Shown here in pieces: positions 29,414 through 36,627 of a DNA stretch of 38,937 bases. Every line of letters begins with the position of its first letter. Positions within the stretch are counted from its first letter, which is position 1. A program made the position numbers and the translations under genes. Under the pieces are notes generated by a model. The model was not told the DNA's origin and searched no databases. It was given only the letters and a program-made list of their open reading frames with translations. This stretch comes from a virus, in the IMG/VR virus record IMGVR_UViG_3300045110_000366, positions 1 through 38,937 of that record; one strand, 5' to 3'.

Positions 29414-30447
29414 GGACGCTTGCGCTCGATCCGGCCACGGCGACCATTGCGCGGTTGATCACGATCACACGCCGCGACGACACGGTTATCCGTTTGACGA
29501 CCTGGCCGAGTGCCATTCATATCGGGAGCGAGACCTGGTTGCCGGCGCCTGGACTCAAGACGTTCGACATCGGCGAGCGCAGCAACGGCGAGCCGGCGTC
29601 GACGCAGCTTCAACTCTCCGCCGGCAGCGACGGCGTCGTTACCGAGGTCGACGTCGAGAACGAATCCTATATTGGTGCCGACGTCGAGATTTTCCTGACC
29701 GATGCGGATAGTCCGACCGCGAAGGATTTTGAATTTTTCGGCCGCATCGGCTCGTGGTCGTTCCCGGCGCATGATGTCGTTACGTTCAAGCTCAGCAATC
29801 CGTTTGCTTTCCCGCGCCACAATCTCGTCCCGACCTTTTCCGTCATGTGCCGGTTCGCACTCGGCGACCAGTTCTGTGGTGTGCCGATCATGCGCCCGCA
29901 GGTCGAGCGCAGCACCGCCTATGCACTCGGGACCAGCGTGCGCCATCTGACCGGCGCCGCGCCGGCGGGATATGGCAATGTCTATTTCGAGACGACGACC
30001 GCGGGGACAACGGCCTCATCGGCGCCGAGCTACAACTATTCGGTGGGTGCGACGACGACGGACGGCACCGCCGTTTTCACCGCGCGCAATGCCTATGAGC
30101 GGGCCTGTACGATCGCCGCCGTGCCCGACCCGCACAACATGACACTGACTGCTTCTCCCGACCCGCGCGCGGTCGACGATTGGTATGCGCCGGGAAAGAT
30201 TCAATTCGCCAGCGGCGTTCTCAAGGGGCGCACCTACAAGATCGGCGGCTGGCGGGCGAGCGATCGGCAATTGAGGACGTACTTGCCAGCCGGCAATTCC
30301 GTGCAGCCGGGCGACACCGCGCTGATCTGGAAAGACTGCAACAAGACGATCGCGCAGTGCGAGGCACCATTCGATAACGTGCGCCGCTTCGGCGGCTTCC
30401 CCTACTACGAGGGCGCCAAAGCCGTCGCGCTGGAGCAGAACGAATGA
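29410..30447 (+). CDS. DUF2163 tail hub protein with Fe-S-type cysteines (gpL/GTA gp13-like)
   Basis: 345 residues. DUF2163 layout: LITITRRDDTVIRLTTWPSA, FGRIGSWSFPAHDVVTFKLS, RTYKIGGWRASDRQLRTYLP. Four cysteines are placed C147-x8-C156 (CRFALGDQFC) and C310-x6-C317 (CNKTIAQC). The same spacings hold in lambda gpL, which binds a [4Fe-4S] cluster (established). A Thr/Gly-rich insertion (about 185-230) sits between the two pairs. It forms part of the baseplate hub. Confidence 0.85.
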   Translation: MRTLALDPATATIARLITITRRDDTVIRLTTWPSAIHIGSETWLPAPGLKTFDIGERSNGEPASTQLQLSAGSDGVVTEVDVENESYIGADVEIFLTDADSPTAKDFEFFGRIGSWSFPAHDVVTFKLSNPFAFPRHNLVPTFSVMCRFALGDQFCGVPIMRPQVERSTAYALGTSVRHLTGAAPAGYGNVYFETTTAGTTASSAPSYNYSVGATTTDGTAVFTARNAYERACTIAAVPDPHNMTLTASPDPRAVDDWYAPGKIQFASGVLKGRTYKIGGWRASDRQLRTYLPAGNSVQPGDTALIWKDCNKTIAQCEAPFDNVRRFGGFPYYEGAKAVALEQNE

Positions 30448-31742
30448 CGGGGTACATGTTGGCGCCGCGGTTGATGGGGCGGATATGGTCAGAGGAACCT
30501 GCGCCGTTTTATCCGGCGCCAATTGCAACGCCGCCGCCGCAGGTTGCGGCAACGGTGGCACCAATTCCGCCGACGGTGGCGCCGCTCGATCCGCAACAGC
30601 TCGCCGCGGCACTTTACGACAAGGCCATACCGATCGGATTTTCGACACGGTCGCAATGGGGCGGGCGCATCATCGAGGGGCCGGTCTTTCAGACCATCGG
30701 CGGCGAGCGGGTCGTCAGCTTCATTGCCGGTTACTACATCCCGATTAATTTCGGGGATTCGACCAGAACGATAAGCGGGCTCTATTTCCGCGGACAGCTT
30801 GCGTGGACGCTCAGCGACGGCGCGCTCATGAGCGACCTGAATGTCGGCGTGGCCACAGTGGGCGGCGCGCAAACGGTGCGCTTTGCGACCGGGACGCTGG
30901 CGCAGACGCCCGATGCCTGGAGCGTCGCGCGCTATGGCGCGCAGGCGGTCGCCTATGTCCCGTTGGTCACTGCCACGTTTGAGAACATTCGCCTCGCGCA
31001 ATTCGGCAATGCCGTCCCATTCACCAGCGTCATGGTCGACGATACGGCATACGGCACGCCGGGCGATTTCGTCGCCTGGGCCGATGCGATCGAGGCGCTG
31101 GCGCGTTACGAAGGGCGCGGACCCGACGAATTCGAGACGGTCGACGTTACCGGCGGCCTGAGCGCGCTGATCCTCGGCAGCAATATTACATTCATTGATT
31201 TTCTTTCCGTCATGCGCAAGCATAAGCCGCAGTGGAATGTGCGGACAGCGAACAAGCTTTATCTGGTGGAGAAGGGGTTTTCGCTTGATCTGACGCTTGA
31301 CCTGGCAAAACTGGTCGGCCACGGCGCGCAGCCGATCACCGTGCATACTTCGGACGCTTTCGACAAGCCGCGCGAGAAAATCTGCCACTACCTCGATGTT
31401 GCCCGCGATTACGAGCCTAGCAATGTACGCGTCGCCGAAGACATCGATCCGGTCATCACGACCGACTCATTCGACACCGACAACTACGACATTCCGGTCG
31501 CGTCGACAGCCGACCTCGTCATGAACGAGACCTCGTTCGCCTATTACACCGGGGAAGTCGCACGCCAGCAATCGGAGTTTTCCGGCATGGCCTATTATCT
31601 CGGCCTGGAGCCGGGCGACTGCTATAAGTGGACCACGGCCGGCGGTCGCACGCTCTACCATCGCGTCAACGAGATCGTGCGGCGCGCCGATTTCACCGTC
31701 GACGCCAAGGGTGAAGCGTTCCTGAATTGCGTGCCAAGATGA
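30444..31742 (+). CDS. Baseplate/tip protein (central tail), 432 aa
   Basis: Begins with a Pro-rich stretch (PAPIATPPPQVAATVAPIPP), then beta domains (STRSQWGGRIIEGPVFQTIG, LYFRGQLAWTLSDGALMSDL, TIHVHTSDAFDKP-type) and a final EVARQQSEFSGMAYYLGLEP. It takes the place of the tail-tip attachment protein after the hub, and is much shorter than lambda gpJ. It overlaps the hub gene by four bases. Family by position, moderate. Confidence 0.65.
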   Translation: MTGYMLAPRLMGRIWSEEPAPFYPAPIATPPPQVAATVAPIPPTVAPLDPQQLAAALYDKAIPIGFSTRSQWGGRIIEGPVFQTIGGERVVSFIAGYYIPINFGDSTRTISGLYFRGQLAWTLSDGALMSDLNVGVATVGGAQTVRFATGTLAQTPDAWSVARYGAQAVAYVPLVTATFENIRLAQFGNAVPFTSVMVDDTAYGTPGDFVAWADAIEALARYEGRGPDEFETVDVTGGLSALILGSNITFIDFLSVMRKHKPQWNVRTANKLYLVEKGFSLDLTLDLAKLVGHGAQPITVHTSDAFDKPREKICHYLDVARDYEPSNVRVAEDIDPVITTDSFDTDNYDIPVASTADLVMNETSFAYYTGEVARQQSEFSGMAYYLGLEPGDCYKWTTAGGRTLYHRVNEIVRRADFTVDAKGEAFLNCVPR

Positions 31743-33199
31743 AATGGCGGCGGCTGGGAAGGACAACGGGGCCGGACAATGAAGCGCCACCTGTGGGCCC
31801 GATCGTTCTGGACTTGAACGGCACGCCGATCCCGCATGCATATCAACAATACACCACAAGCTTTGTCGCAACCTCGGCAGCTTCGTTTATCAGTTTTGCC
31901 TTTCGTGAAGACCCGGCCTTTTTGGGCCTTGACGATGTTTCTGTAACGACCGGCGGAGGCCCCAACCTCATTGTCAATGGAGGCTTTGAGTCAGGTATCC
32001 TCGGTGAACCCGCTCCGATCGGCTGGACTTATCTCAACGAGTTTGAGGCCACATTTTTTGGCGTAGTTGCCGACACTTCAGCACTGGGGTTTGACCCACA
32101 CAGCGGATCTTATTTTTACTATGATGGTGCAGTTCAGGCGTATGATGTCATCACGCAACTTATATCCACGAGTACCGGTCTTACTTATACCATAAGCTTT
32201 TGGCTGCGCGACAATAGTGATTTAACCACGTTTCAGCGTCTGAGCGACAACGGAGAACCTGGCGCCGATGGGAATGCGGTCAACTTCATCGTCTATGCCG
32301 GCGACAGCCAGCCTACGTGGGGCTCGCTAGATTCCTGCATCGGGTCCATCTTCGAGCCGGGCAATCCCGGCAACGCGACCGACACAGGCGCGATTACGAC
32401 GCCGCGCTTTCCGAGATCGGTTGCGATTGTCGAGGCTGCTGCTGCTGTGGATTCGCTGGATGGCCATATACCTGCCGTCATCAACATATCGATGCTGGAG
32501 GCGACGAGCGCCGCGGCCACCGTCAATGCCGGGTTTGCTTATGCGGTCGCCGTTGGTGCTGAGACGGCTGCCGCCAGTTCCACGCAAGACGCCACGGTGG
32601 TCAGCGGCGCAGTGCCGGTGACGTGGAACAGCTCGGATAAATCAGCCAACATCTTATTGAGCGGCGGCAATTTAACGGTTGCCTGTTCCACCAACACGGA
32701 TAATGCAGTTCGCGGCACGCGAGCGGGGGCCACCGGAAAACTTTATTTCGAGGCGTCGTACAATACGACATTGACGGGGGCCGACACCGCCGTTGGCATT
32801 GCAACCGCGGCGGCGGTGCTGACTTCCGTGGGGAGCAGCGCCAGCAATGCGGCCCTCGCATATTTCGATGCCGGCGGGGCCATCTGGTACAACGGATCGA
32901 GCGCGGGCAAATCGCTGGGTGGGACGCAGACGGGCGGGGATGTCGTTTGCGTTGCCGTTGACATGACAAACAAGAAGATATGGTTCCGGCGCAATGCCGG
33001 GCTCTGGAATAATACGGCGGGGAACGACCCAGCCACGAACACCGGCGGCATCAGTATTTCGTCTTTGTTTACCGCCAATGCCGCGTATCCGATCGCAACC
33101 GTGAATTCCTCGACTCCTCTTGTTGCGACCAACTTCGGCGCTTCGAGTTTTGCCCAGGCAATTCCAAGCGGGTTTCTGTCCTGGAATGCGGGTACGTGA
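31739..33199 (+). CDS. Tail fibre / receptor-binding protein with CBM-like and SPRY-like domains
   Basis: 486 residues from the ATG at 31739, which overlaps the previous stop. N-terminal 60 residues are virion-attachment-like. Residues about 75-190 (GGPNLIVNGGFESGILGEPA, HSGSYFYYDGAVQAY, STGLTYTISFWLRDN) form a carbohydrate-binding-module-like beta sandwich also seen in secreted host proteins. Residues about 300-486 (KSANILLSGGNLTVACSTNT, TGKLYFEASYN, NKKIWFRRNAGLWN) match a SPRY/concanavalin-like fold. It probably binds the host surface and decides host range. AT content is slightly higher in the middle part than in neighbours. Confidence 0.75.
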   Translation: MKWRRLGRTTGPDNEAPPVGPIVLDLNGTPIPHAYQQYTTSFVATSAASFISFAFREDPAFLGLDDVSVTTGGGPNLIVNGGFESGILGEPAPIGWTYLNEFEATFFGVVADTSALGFDPHSGSYFYYDGAVQAYDVITQLISTSTGLTYTISFWLRDNSDLTTFQRLSDNGEPGADGNAVNFIVYAGDSQPTWGSLDSCIGSIFEPGNPGNATDTGAITTPRFPRSVAIVEAAAAVDSLDGHIPAVINISMLEATSAAATVNAGFAYAVAVGAETAAASSTQDATVVSGAVPVTWNSSDKSANILLSGGNLTVACSTNTDNAVRGTRAGATGKLYFEASYNTTLTGADTAVGIATAAAVLTSVGSSASNAALAYFDAGGAIWYNGSSAGKSLGGTQTGGDVVCVAVDMTNKKIWFRRNAGLWNNTAGNDPATNTGGISISSLFTANAAYPIATVNSSTPLVATNFGASSFAQAIPSGFLSWNAGT

Positions 33200-33256
33200 C
33201 CCGCCAGGCGGCGCGACATCGACCAGGCCCAACCCGACATTCCAAGGGAGAACCCC

Positions 33257-33841
33257 ATGACTGAGGAACGCGCGCAGGCGCGCGAATGCAATGACGCTTC
33301 CGTCGTCCGCGGTGGCGGCCTTGGCGAACGGGCCCAGGCGCACGGTCGCTACGAGCTGGAATGCATCGGCGCGGATGGCAAGCTCAAGTGGCGCGAGGTG
33401 ATCGATAACGTGGTCTGCACGGTCGGCAAGAACCTGGCGCTCGACACGTTCCTTGCTGGCTCGGCCTACACCGTAGTCGGGCCGTTCATGGGTTTGATCT
33501 CGTCGACGTCGTACACGGCAGTTGCGGCCGGCGACACCATGGCGTCCCATTCGGGCTGGCTCGAGGCCGGCGGCACCAACGCTCCGACCTATACCGGCAA
33601 CCGCAAGACCGCGGTGTGGTCCGCGGCCTCGGCGGGGTCGAAGGCATTGAGCGCGGCGCTGGGCTTCTCCATCACCGGGACCGGAACCGTTAAGGGCGCG
33701 TTCCTCTGCTACGGCACCGGCGCGGTCGCCACCAAGGACGACACCGGCGGCGTGCTGTGGTCGGCCGGCACGTTCTCGGGCGGTGACAAGTCGGTGGTGA
33801 ATGGGGACACAATCAATTGTAGCTACAGCTCGTCGTTATGA
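33257..33841 (+). CDS. Tail-associated structural protein, 194 aa
   Basis: Beta-type with Gly/Ser/Thr; RYELECIGADGKLKWREVID, NLALDTFLAGSAYTVVGPFM, then GTGAVATKDDTGGVLWSAGT and GDTINCSYSSSL. The ending (FSGGDKSVVNGDTI) is typical of proteins that follow the tail fibre in siphoviruses. It could be a fibre chaperone or tip adaptor. Function is inferred from position. Confidence 0.6.
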   Translation: MTEERAQARECNDASVVRGGGLGERAQAHGRYELECIGADGKLKWREVIDNVVCTVGKNLALDTFLAGSAYTVVGPFMGLISSTSYTAVAAGDTMASHSGWLEAGGTNAPTYTGNRKTAVWSAASAGSKALSAALGFSITGTGTVKGAFLCYGTGAVATKDDTGGVLWSAGTFSGGDKSVVNGDTINCSYSSSL

Positions 33842-33852
33842 GGGCGCCGGTG

Positions 33853-34170
33853 TCAACCTCTCATAATTTCAATCGCATCACCCGCTTGTCGGCATAAGTA
33901 GAGAGATGAGAAGCGCCGACCATATATCTCAGCCTCGACTGTAACAGTGTAAAAATTGAGGTCGGACAGACTGTAGACCTGCCGATGCATGGGCCTGGAA
34001 AGCTCGACAGAGTGCTTATAGGTTACAGTCATATTGGTAACCTTTGTCCCATTTGGGATCAGGCTTTGCACCTTTGACATGCATGCTCCTTGAACATGCT
34101 CTGGCGGATCAACGGCCCAAGCCGGGGTTGCCGCCAGCAGGGCCGTGGTTATGAGCAACGTCATCCTCAT
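33853..34170 (-). CDS. Periplasmic protein with signal peptide, 105 aa (cargo gene)
   Basis: Signal peptide MRMTLLITTALLAATPAWA with an AxA site. The mature part is about 86 residues, beta-rich, with two Cys (GACMSKV and LYLCRQ) that could pair. Opposite strand to the tail and lysis genes, with AAGGA upstream. Codons are more AT-rich than those of the neighbours. The layout is typical of a prophage-expressed cargo gene, for example superinfection exclusion or host fitness; that is inference. No family recognised. Confidence 0.75.
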   Translation of the reverse strand: MRMTLLITTALLAATPAWAVDPPEHVQGACMSKVQSLIPNGTKVTNMTVTYKHSVELSRPMHRQVYSLSDLNFYTVTVEAEIYGRRFSSLYLCRQAGDAIEIMRG

Positions 34171-34284
34171 TCTATGAATTCCTTCTCATTGTGGGCAATG
34201 GCATAAAGCACGGGTACCGCCGGGGGCAGTTGTCCGATCGTGCCAAAGGTTTGACTTTGGGGGCCAAGTTGGCGCTGCCCGGCT

Positions 34285-34300
34285 CCCCTCAGGCGAGGGG
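34285..34300. terminator. Hairpin CCCCTC-AGGC-GAGGGG at the end of the reverse gene pair
   Basis: Perfect six-bp stem with a four-base loop, covering the stop codon of the 34289-34459 gene. No T-run follows, so it is a weak terminator or stability element. Confidence 0.35.
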
Positions 34301-34459
34301 AGGGAGCTGCTCGGCGATCTTGCTGATCTGGCGGATCACTGCGGCCCGCTGCTTGGCATTGAGGTCGTTGAAATGAACGGTCGAGCGGATCATCGCGTAT
34401 TCGATGGCGAGGTCGATCAGGTCTCGGTGGCTGCAGGTGTTGGCGAAGGTCTTGGTCAT
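34289..34459 (-). CDS. Small hypothetical protein, 56 aa (cargo gene)
   Basis: MTKTFANTCSHRDLIDLAIE then YAMIRSTVHFNDLNAKQRAA and VIRQISKIAEQLPPLA: amphipathic helices, no membrane segment. AGGA precedes the ATG and it has its own promoter (34488-34515). Transcribed with the periplasmic gene at 33853. Function unknown. Confidence 0.65.
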   Translation of the reverse strand: MTKTFANTCSHRDLIDLAIEYAMIRSTVHFNDLNAKQRAAVIRQISKIAEQLPPLA

Positions 34460-34487
34460 TTCTGTCTTCCTCTGTTCTGATGAAAGT

Positions 34488-34515
34488 AAAATATAGTATT
34501 TACCTCAGTAGTCAA
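34488..34515 (-). promoter_or_regulatory. Promoter for the reverse gene pair
   Basis: TTGACT (34515-34510), 16-base spacer, TATTTT (34493-34488) on the minus strand, in an AT-rich gap (34460-34570) that contrasts with the genome. It carries no early operator, so expression in the prophage is possible. Confidence 0.5.
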
Positions 34516-34570
34516 TTGTAGTCATAGTATTCGTGTGAGTTATTTCTTGGACTAAGTACGGAACAGAGCA

Positions 34571-34675
34571 ATGACCTATCGCCGACCGATCGATCGTTTG
34601 CTGGTGGCGCAGATCGTTTCCGCCAGCACGCTTCCGATCCTGGTCGTGCTACTGCTTCTGATGTTCATGCGCTGA
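34571..34675 (+). CDS. Tiny membrane peptide before the endolysin, 34 aa
   Basis: MTYRRPIDRLLVAQ then SASTLPILVVLLLLMFMR: a basic N-terminus and one membrane helix. Eleven bases upstream of the amidase start. The position suggests a pinholin or holin role, but it is not proven. Ribosome site is weak. Confidence 0.55.
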   Translation: MTYRRPIDRLLVAQIVSASTLPILVVLLLLMFMR

Positions 34676-34685
34676 GAGGTAAAAA

Positions 34686-35636
34686 ATGCGCGTCGTCATA
34701 TCGTCCGGTCACGGTCTCTACGTTCGCGGCGCCTGCGGCATCCTTGACGAGGTCGACGAGGCGCGCAGGGTCGTCAACCGCGTCGCAGAGGAGCTGCAAA
34801 GCCGGGGCGCCGAAGTGATGGTGTTCCACGACAATAGCAGCCGCAGCCAGAACGAGAACCTCAACGCGATCGTGAACTTCCACAACGCACAGGAACGCGA
34901 CCTCGACGTCTCGGTCCACTTCAATGCCTATGAGCAGGTAGAGAAGCCGATGGGCACCGAGGTGCTCTACGTGACGCAACACGCGCTCGCCGAGGAGGTG
35001 TCGGCCGCCATTGCGTCCTGCGGCTTCATCAATCGCGGCGCCAAACGGCGCGACGATCTGTTCTTTCTGAACAACACCGAGAAGCCGGCGATCCTGTTGG
35101 AAATTTGCTTCGTCGACAGCGAGGCCGATGCCAAGGTCTATGAGGCCAAGGTCTATGACATCTGCAGGGCCATTGCTGACGAGCTCGGCGGGGAGCCGCT
35201 GGATGGCATCGCCGAGGCGCCGGCGCCGTTGTTCAAGGCCAACGGCAAGTGCTCGAGCTTCGGCGGGCCCGACGATACCGGCGTCTCGCCGAGCGAAGGG
35301 CTGGCATTCATCTCCGAGGTCGAGCAGGCGCCGCATTTATTTTTGCCGTATCAGCCACCGGGCACGACCGGCCTGGCGCGGCGGCTCAATCCGCACATCC
35401 ACTACGTTGCCTGCCGGTGGGACTACAACGTGACGCCAAAGGCCATGATGCGCGAGGAGATCGCGCTGGTGCGGGCAGTGCGTACCGGCATTGCTCTGCA
35501 AGCTTTTCCGAGTGATTGGGGACCCCATGTCGATACTGGACGGGTCGCTGATTTAAGTCCTGGTCTAATGCTTGACCTTGGCATCAAAACTGACGATGAA
35601 GTTGAAATTGTCTTTCCGCATGAGGATAAGCCGTGA
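34686..35636 (+). CDS. Endolysin: N-acetylmuramoyl-L-alanine amidase with extra C-terminal domain
   Basis: 316 residues. Residues 1-170 are Amidase_3: SSGHGLYV with His9, Glu25, SVHFNAY with His78, ILLEICFVDS with Glu139. The Zn site and catalytic Glu are complete. Residues 190-316 (KANGKCSSFGGPDDTGVSPS, EGLAFISEVEQAPHLF, WDYNVTPKAMMREEI) resemble a double-psi barrel type domain often joined to such enzymes. GAGAGG precedes the ATG. From about 35490 the codons turn AT-rich, as in the HNH gene right behind it, so the 3' end may have been replaced with that cassette. Confidence 0.85.
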   Translation: MRVVISSGHGLYVRGACGILDEVDEARRVVNRVAEELQSRGAEVMVFHDNSSRSQNENLNAIVNFHNAQERDLDVSVHFNAYEQVEKPMGTEVLYVTQHALAEEVSAAIASCGFINRGAKRRDDLFFLNNTEKPAILLEICFVDSEADAKVYEAKVYDICRAIADELGGEPLDGIAEAPAPLFKANGKCSSFGGPDDTGVSPSEGLAFISEVEQAPHLFLPYQPPGTTGLARRLNPHIHYVACRWDYNVTPKAMMREEIALVRAVRTGIALQAFPSDWGPHVDTGRVADLSPGLMLDLGIKTDDEVEIVFPHEDKP

Positions 35637-36154
35637 AAACCAATTACAATTTCGTTGATGTCAAAGGTCAGAGATTTGGTCTCTTACTCGCCATCGAGTG
35701 GGTCGGAATTAGTGGCGATGGAAGAACGACGTGGCGTTGCCTCTGCGATTGCGGCAACGAGTGCATCGCGGTTGGCAGAAAACTTCGAACAGGAAGAACA
35801 AAATCGTGTGGCTGCCTTCGCCACATGGCGATGTTGGCAGGCGTTGGCAGCAACACGCGTATCTATTCAATCTGGAAGGGCATGCGCGGTAGATGCTGCA
35901 ATCCGCAGGATAAAGATTTCAAATACTATGGCGCGCGCGGAATCAAGCTTTGTAAGCAGTGGCAACAAGTAGAACAATTTCGGGATTGGGCGCTAGCGCA
36001 CGGATACGCAGCTAACCTTACGATTGATCGTATCGACAATGATGGTGATTATGCACCGGAAAATTGTGAGTGGGTTACATCTAGCGAGAATACAAGAAGG
36101 CGACATCAACGTTCCCGTGGAGGGCAAGAAGCATCGGGCGTGACCGACCAATGA
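35633..36154 (+). CDS. HNH homing-type endonuclease behind the amidase, 173 aa
   Basis: Begins with GTG overlapping the amidase stop (GTGA). Same family as 10569-11135: KGQRFGLLLAIEWVGIS, CLCDCGNECIAVGRKLRTGR then KSCGCLRHM, IYSIWKGMRGRCCNPQ, YYGARGIKLCKQWQQ, LTIDRIDNDGDYAPENCEWV. Composition is AT-rich. A GC-rich stretch (about 36108-36150) that could be the displaced amidase end precedes the next gene. Probably mobile. Confidence 0.8.
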   Translation: MKTNYNFVDVKGQRFGLLLAIEWVGISGDGRTTWRCLCDCGNECIAVGRKLRTGRTKSCGCLRHMAMLAGVGSNTRIYSIWKGMRGRCCNPQDKDFKYYGARGIKLCKQWQQVEQFRDWALAHGYAANLTIDRIDNDGDYAPENCEWVTSSENTRRRHQRSRGGQEASGVTDQ

Positions 36155-36426
36155 TGACGTCCGTCAGGTCTTGGTTCTCGGAGAATCAGACGCTCGTTTA
36201 TTTTCTGGTGGCGCAGGCCATCGCGATCGGCGCCGCCGTGATCAGCATCGTGGCTTATTCGGTACGGCTCGAGACGCGGGTCAATACGCTGGAGGTGCGC
36301 GGCTCGCCGCACCTGGGTGTGATCGAAAACAGATTGACGGTTCTCGAATCGCAGACAAAAACCAACAAAGACAGCATCGACCGGATCGTGGACGTCATGA
36401 CCAAGCGGCTGAATATCAATCCTTGA
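36151..36426 (+). CDS. Membrane-anchored coiled-coil protein (spanin- or holin-like), 91 aa
   Basis: MMTSVRSWFSENQTLVYFLV then a membrane helix (AIAIGAAVISIVAYSV) and a coiled coil (LETRVNTLEVRGSPHLGVIE, RLTVLESQTKTNKDSIDRIV). Single-pass with a long charged helix behind it, as in inner-membrane spanins or DUF-type lysis accessory proteins. The position after the endolysin agrees. GC-rich codons return here. Confidence 0.7.
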   Translation: MMTSVRSWFSENQTLVYFLVAQAIAIGAAVISIVAYSVRLETRVNTLEVRGSPHLGVIENRLTVLESQTKTNKDSIDRIVDVMTKRLNINP

Positions 36427-36442
36427 TTCCACGTCCTCGAAA

Positions 36443-36603
36443 GTTTGACACTTGCCCTCAACCCCATTGATATTTGATCGCGCCCTGGACAGGTTTGACA
36501 GCGTTTTCTTTCGTAATATCAAAACCATAGCAGTCCCGTCGCTCCCGCCATGCAGGTTGTTTTCATTACGTTTTTTGGCAGGTTTGACACCTAGGTTTGA
36601 CAC
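36443..36603. repeat. attP arm repeats (GTTTGACA x4)
   Basis: Copies at 36443-36451 (GTTTGACAC), 36491-36500 (AGGTTTGACA), 36580-36590 and 36593-36603 (both AGGTTTGACAC, 13 bp apart). Two lie on each side of the core at 36532-36550, which is the arrangement of integrase arm-type sites. Confidence 0.7.
36532..36550 (+). other. attP core: 3' end of a tRNA gene
   Basis: AGTCCCGTCGCTCCCGCCA reads as the last bases of a tRNA: T-arm 3' strand, a seven-base acceptor strand CGCTCCC, discriminator G, and CCA. No full tRNA is present here, so this is the identity segment that rebuilds the host tRNA after integration. The target tRNA should start with a 5' acceptor strand of about GGGAGCG. Confidence 0.65.
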
Positions 36604-36627
36604 TTAGGGGTCAGTTTTGTTCTCGGT

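Larger units (their letters stand above)
36427..36627. other. Non-coding gap between convergent genes: phage attachment region
   Basis: No gene. It contains the attP core and its arm repeats, given separately. Near 36562-36576 there is a T-rich stretch (TTTTCATTACGTTTTTT), a possible terminator tail for the rightward operon, but no stem is clear. Confidence 0.6.

Noticed and set aside
36532-36550. A tRNA gene
   Set aside because: Only the 3' end is present; no anticodon or D arm upstream. It is the attP core.
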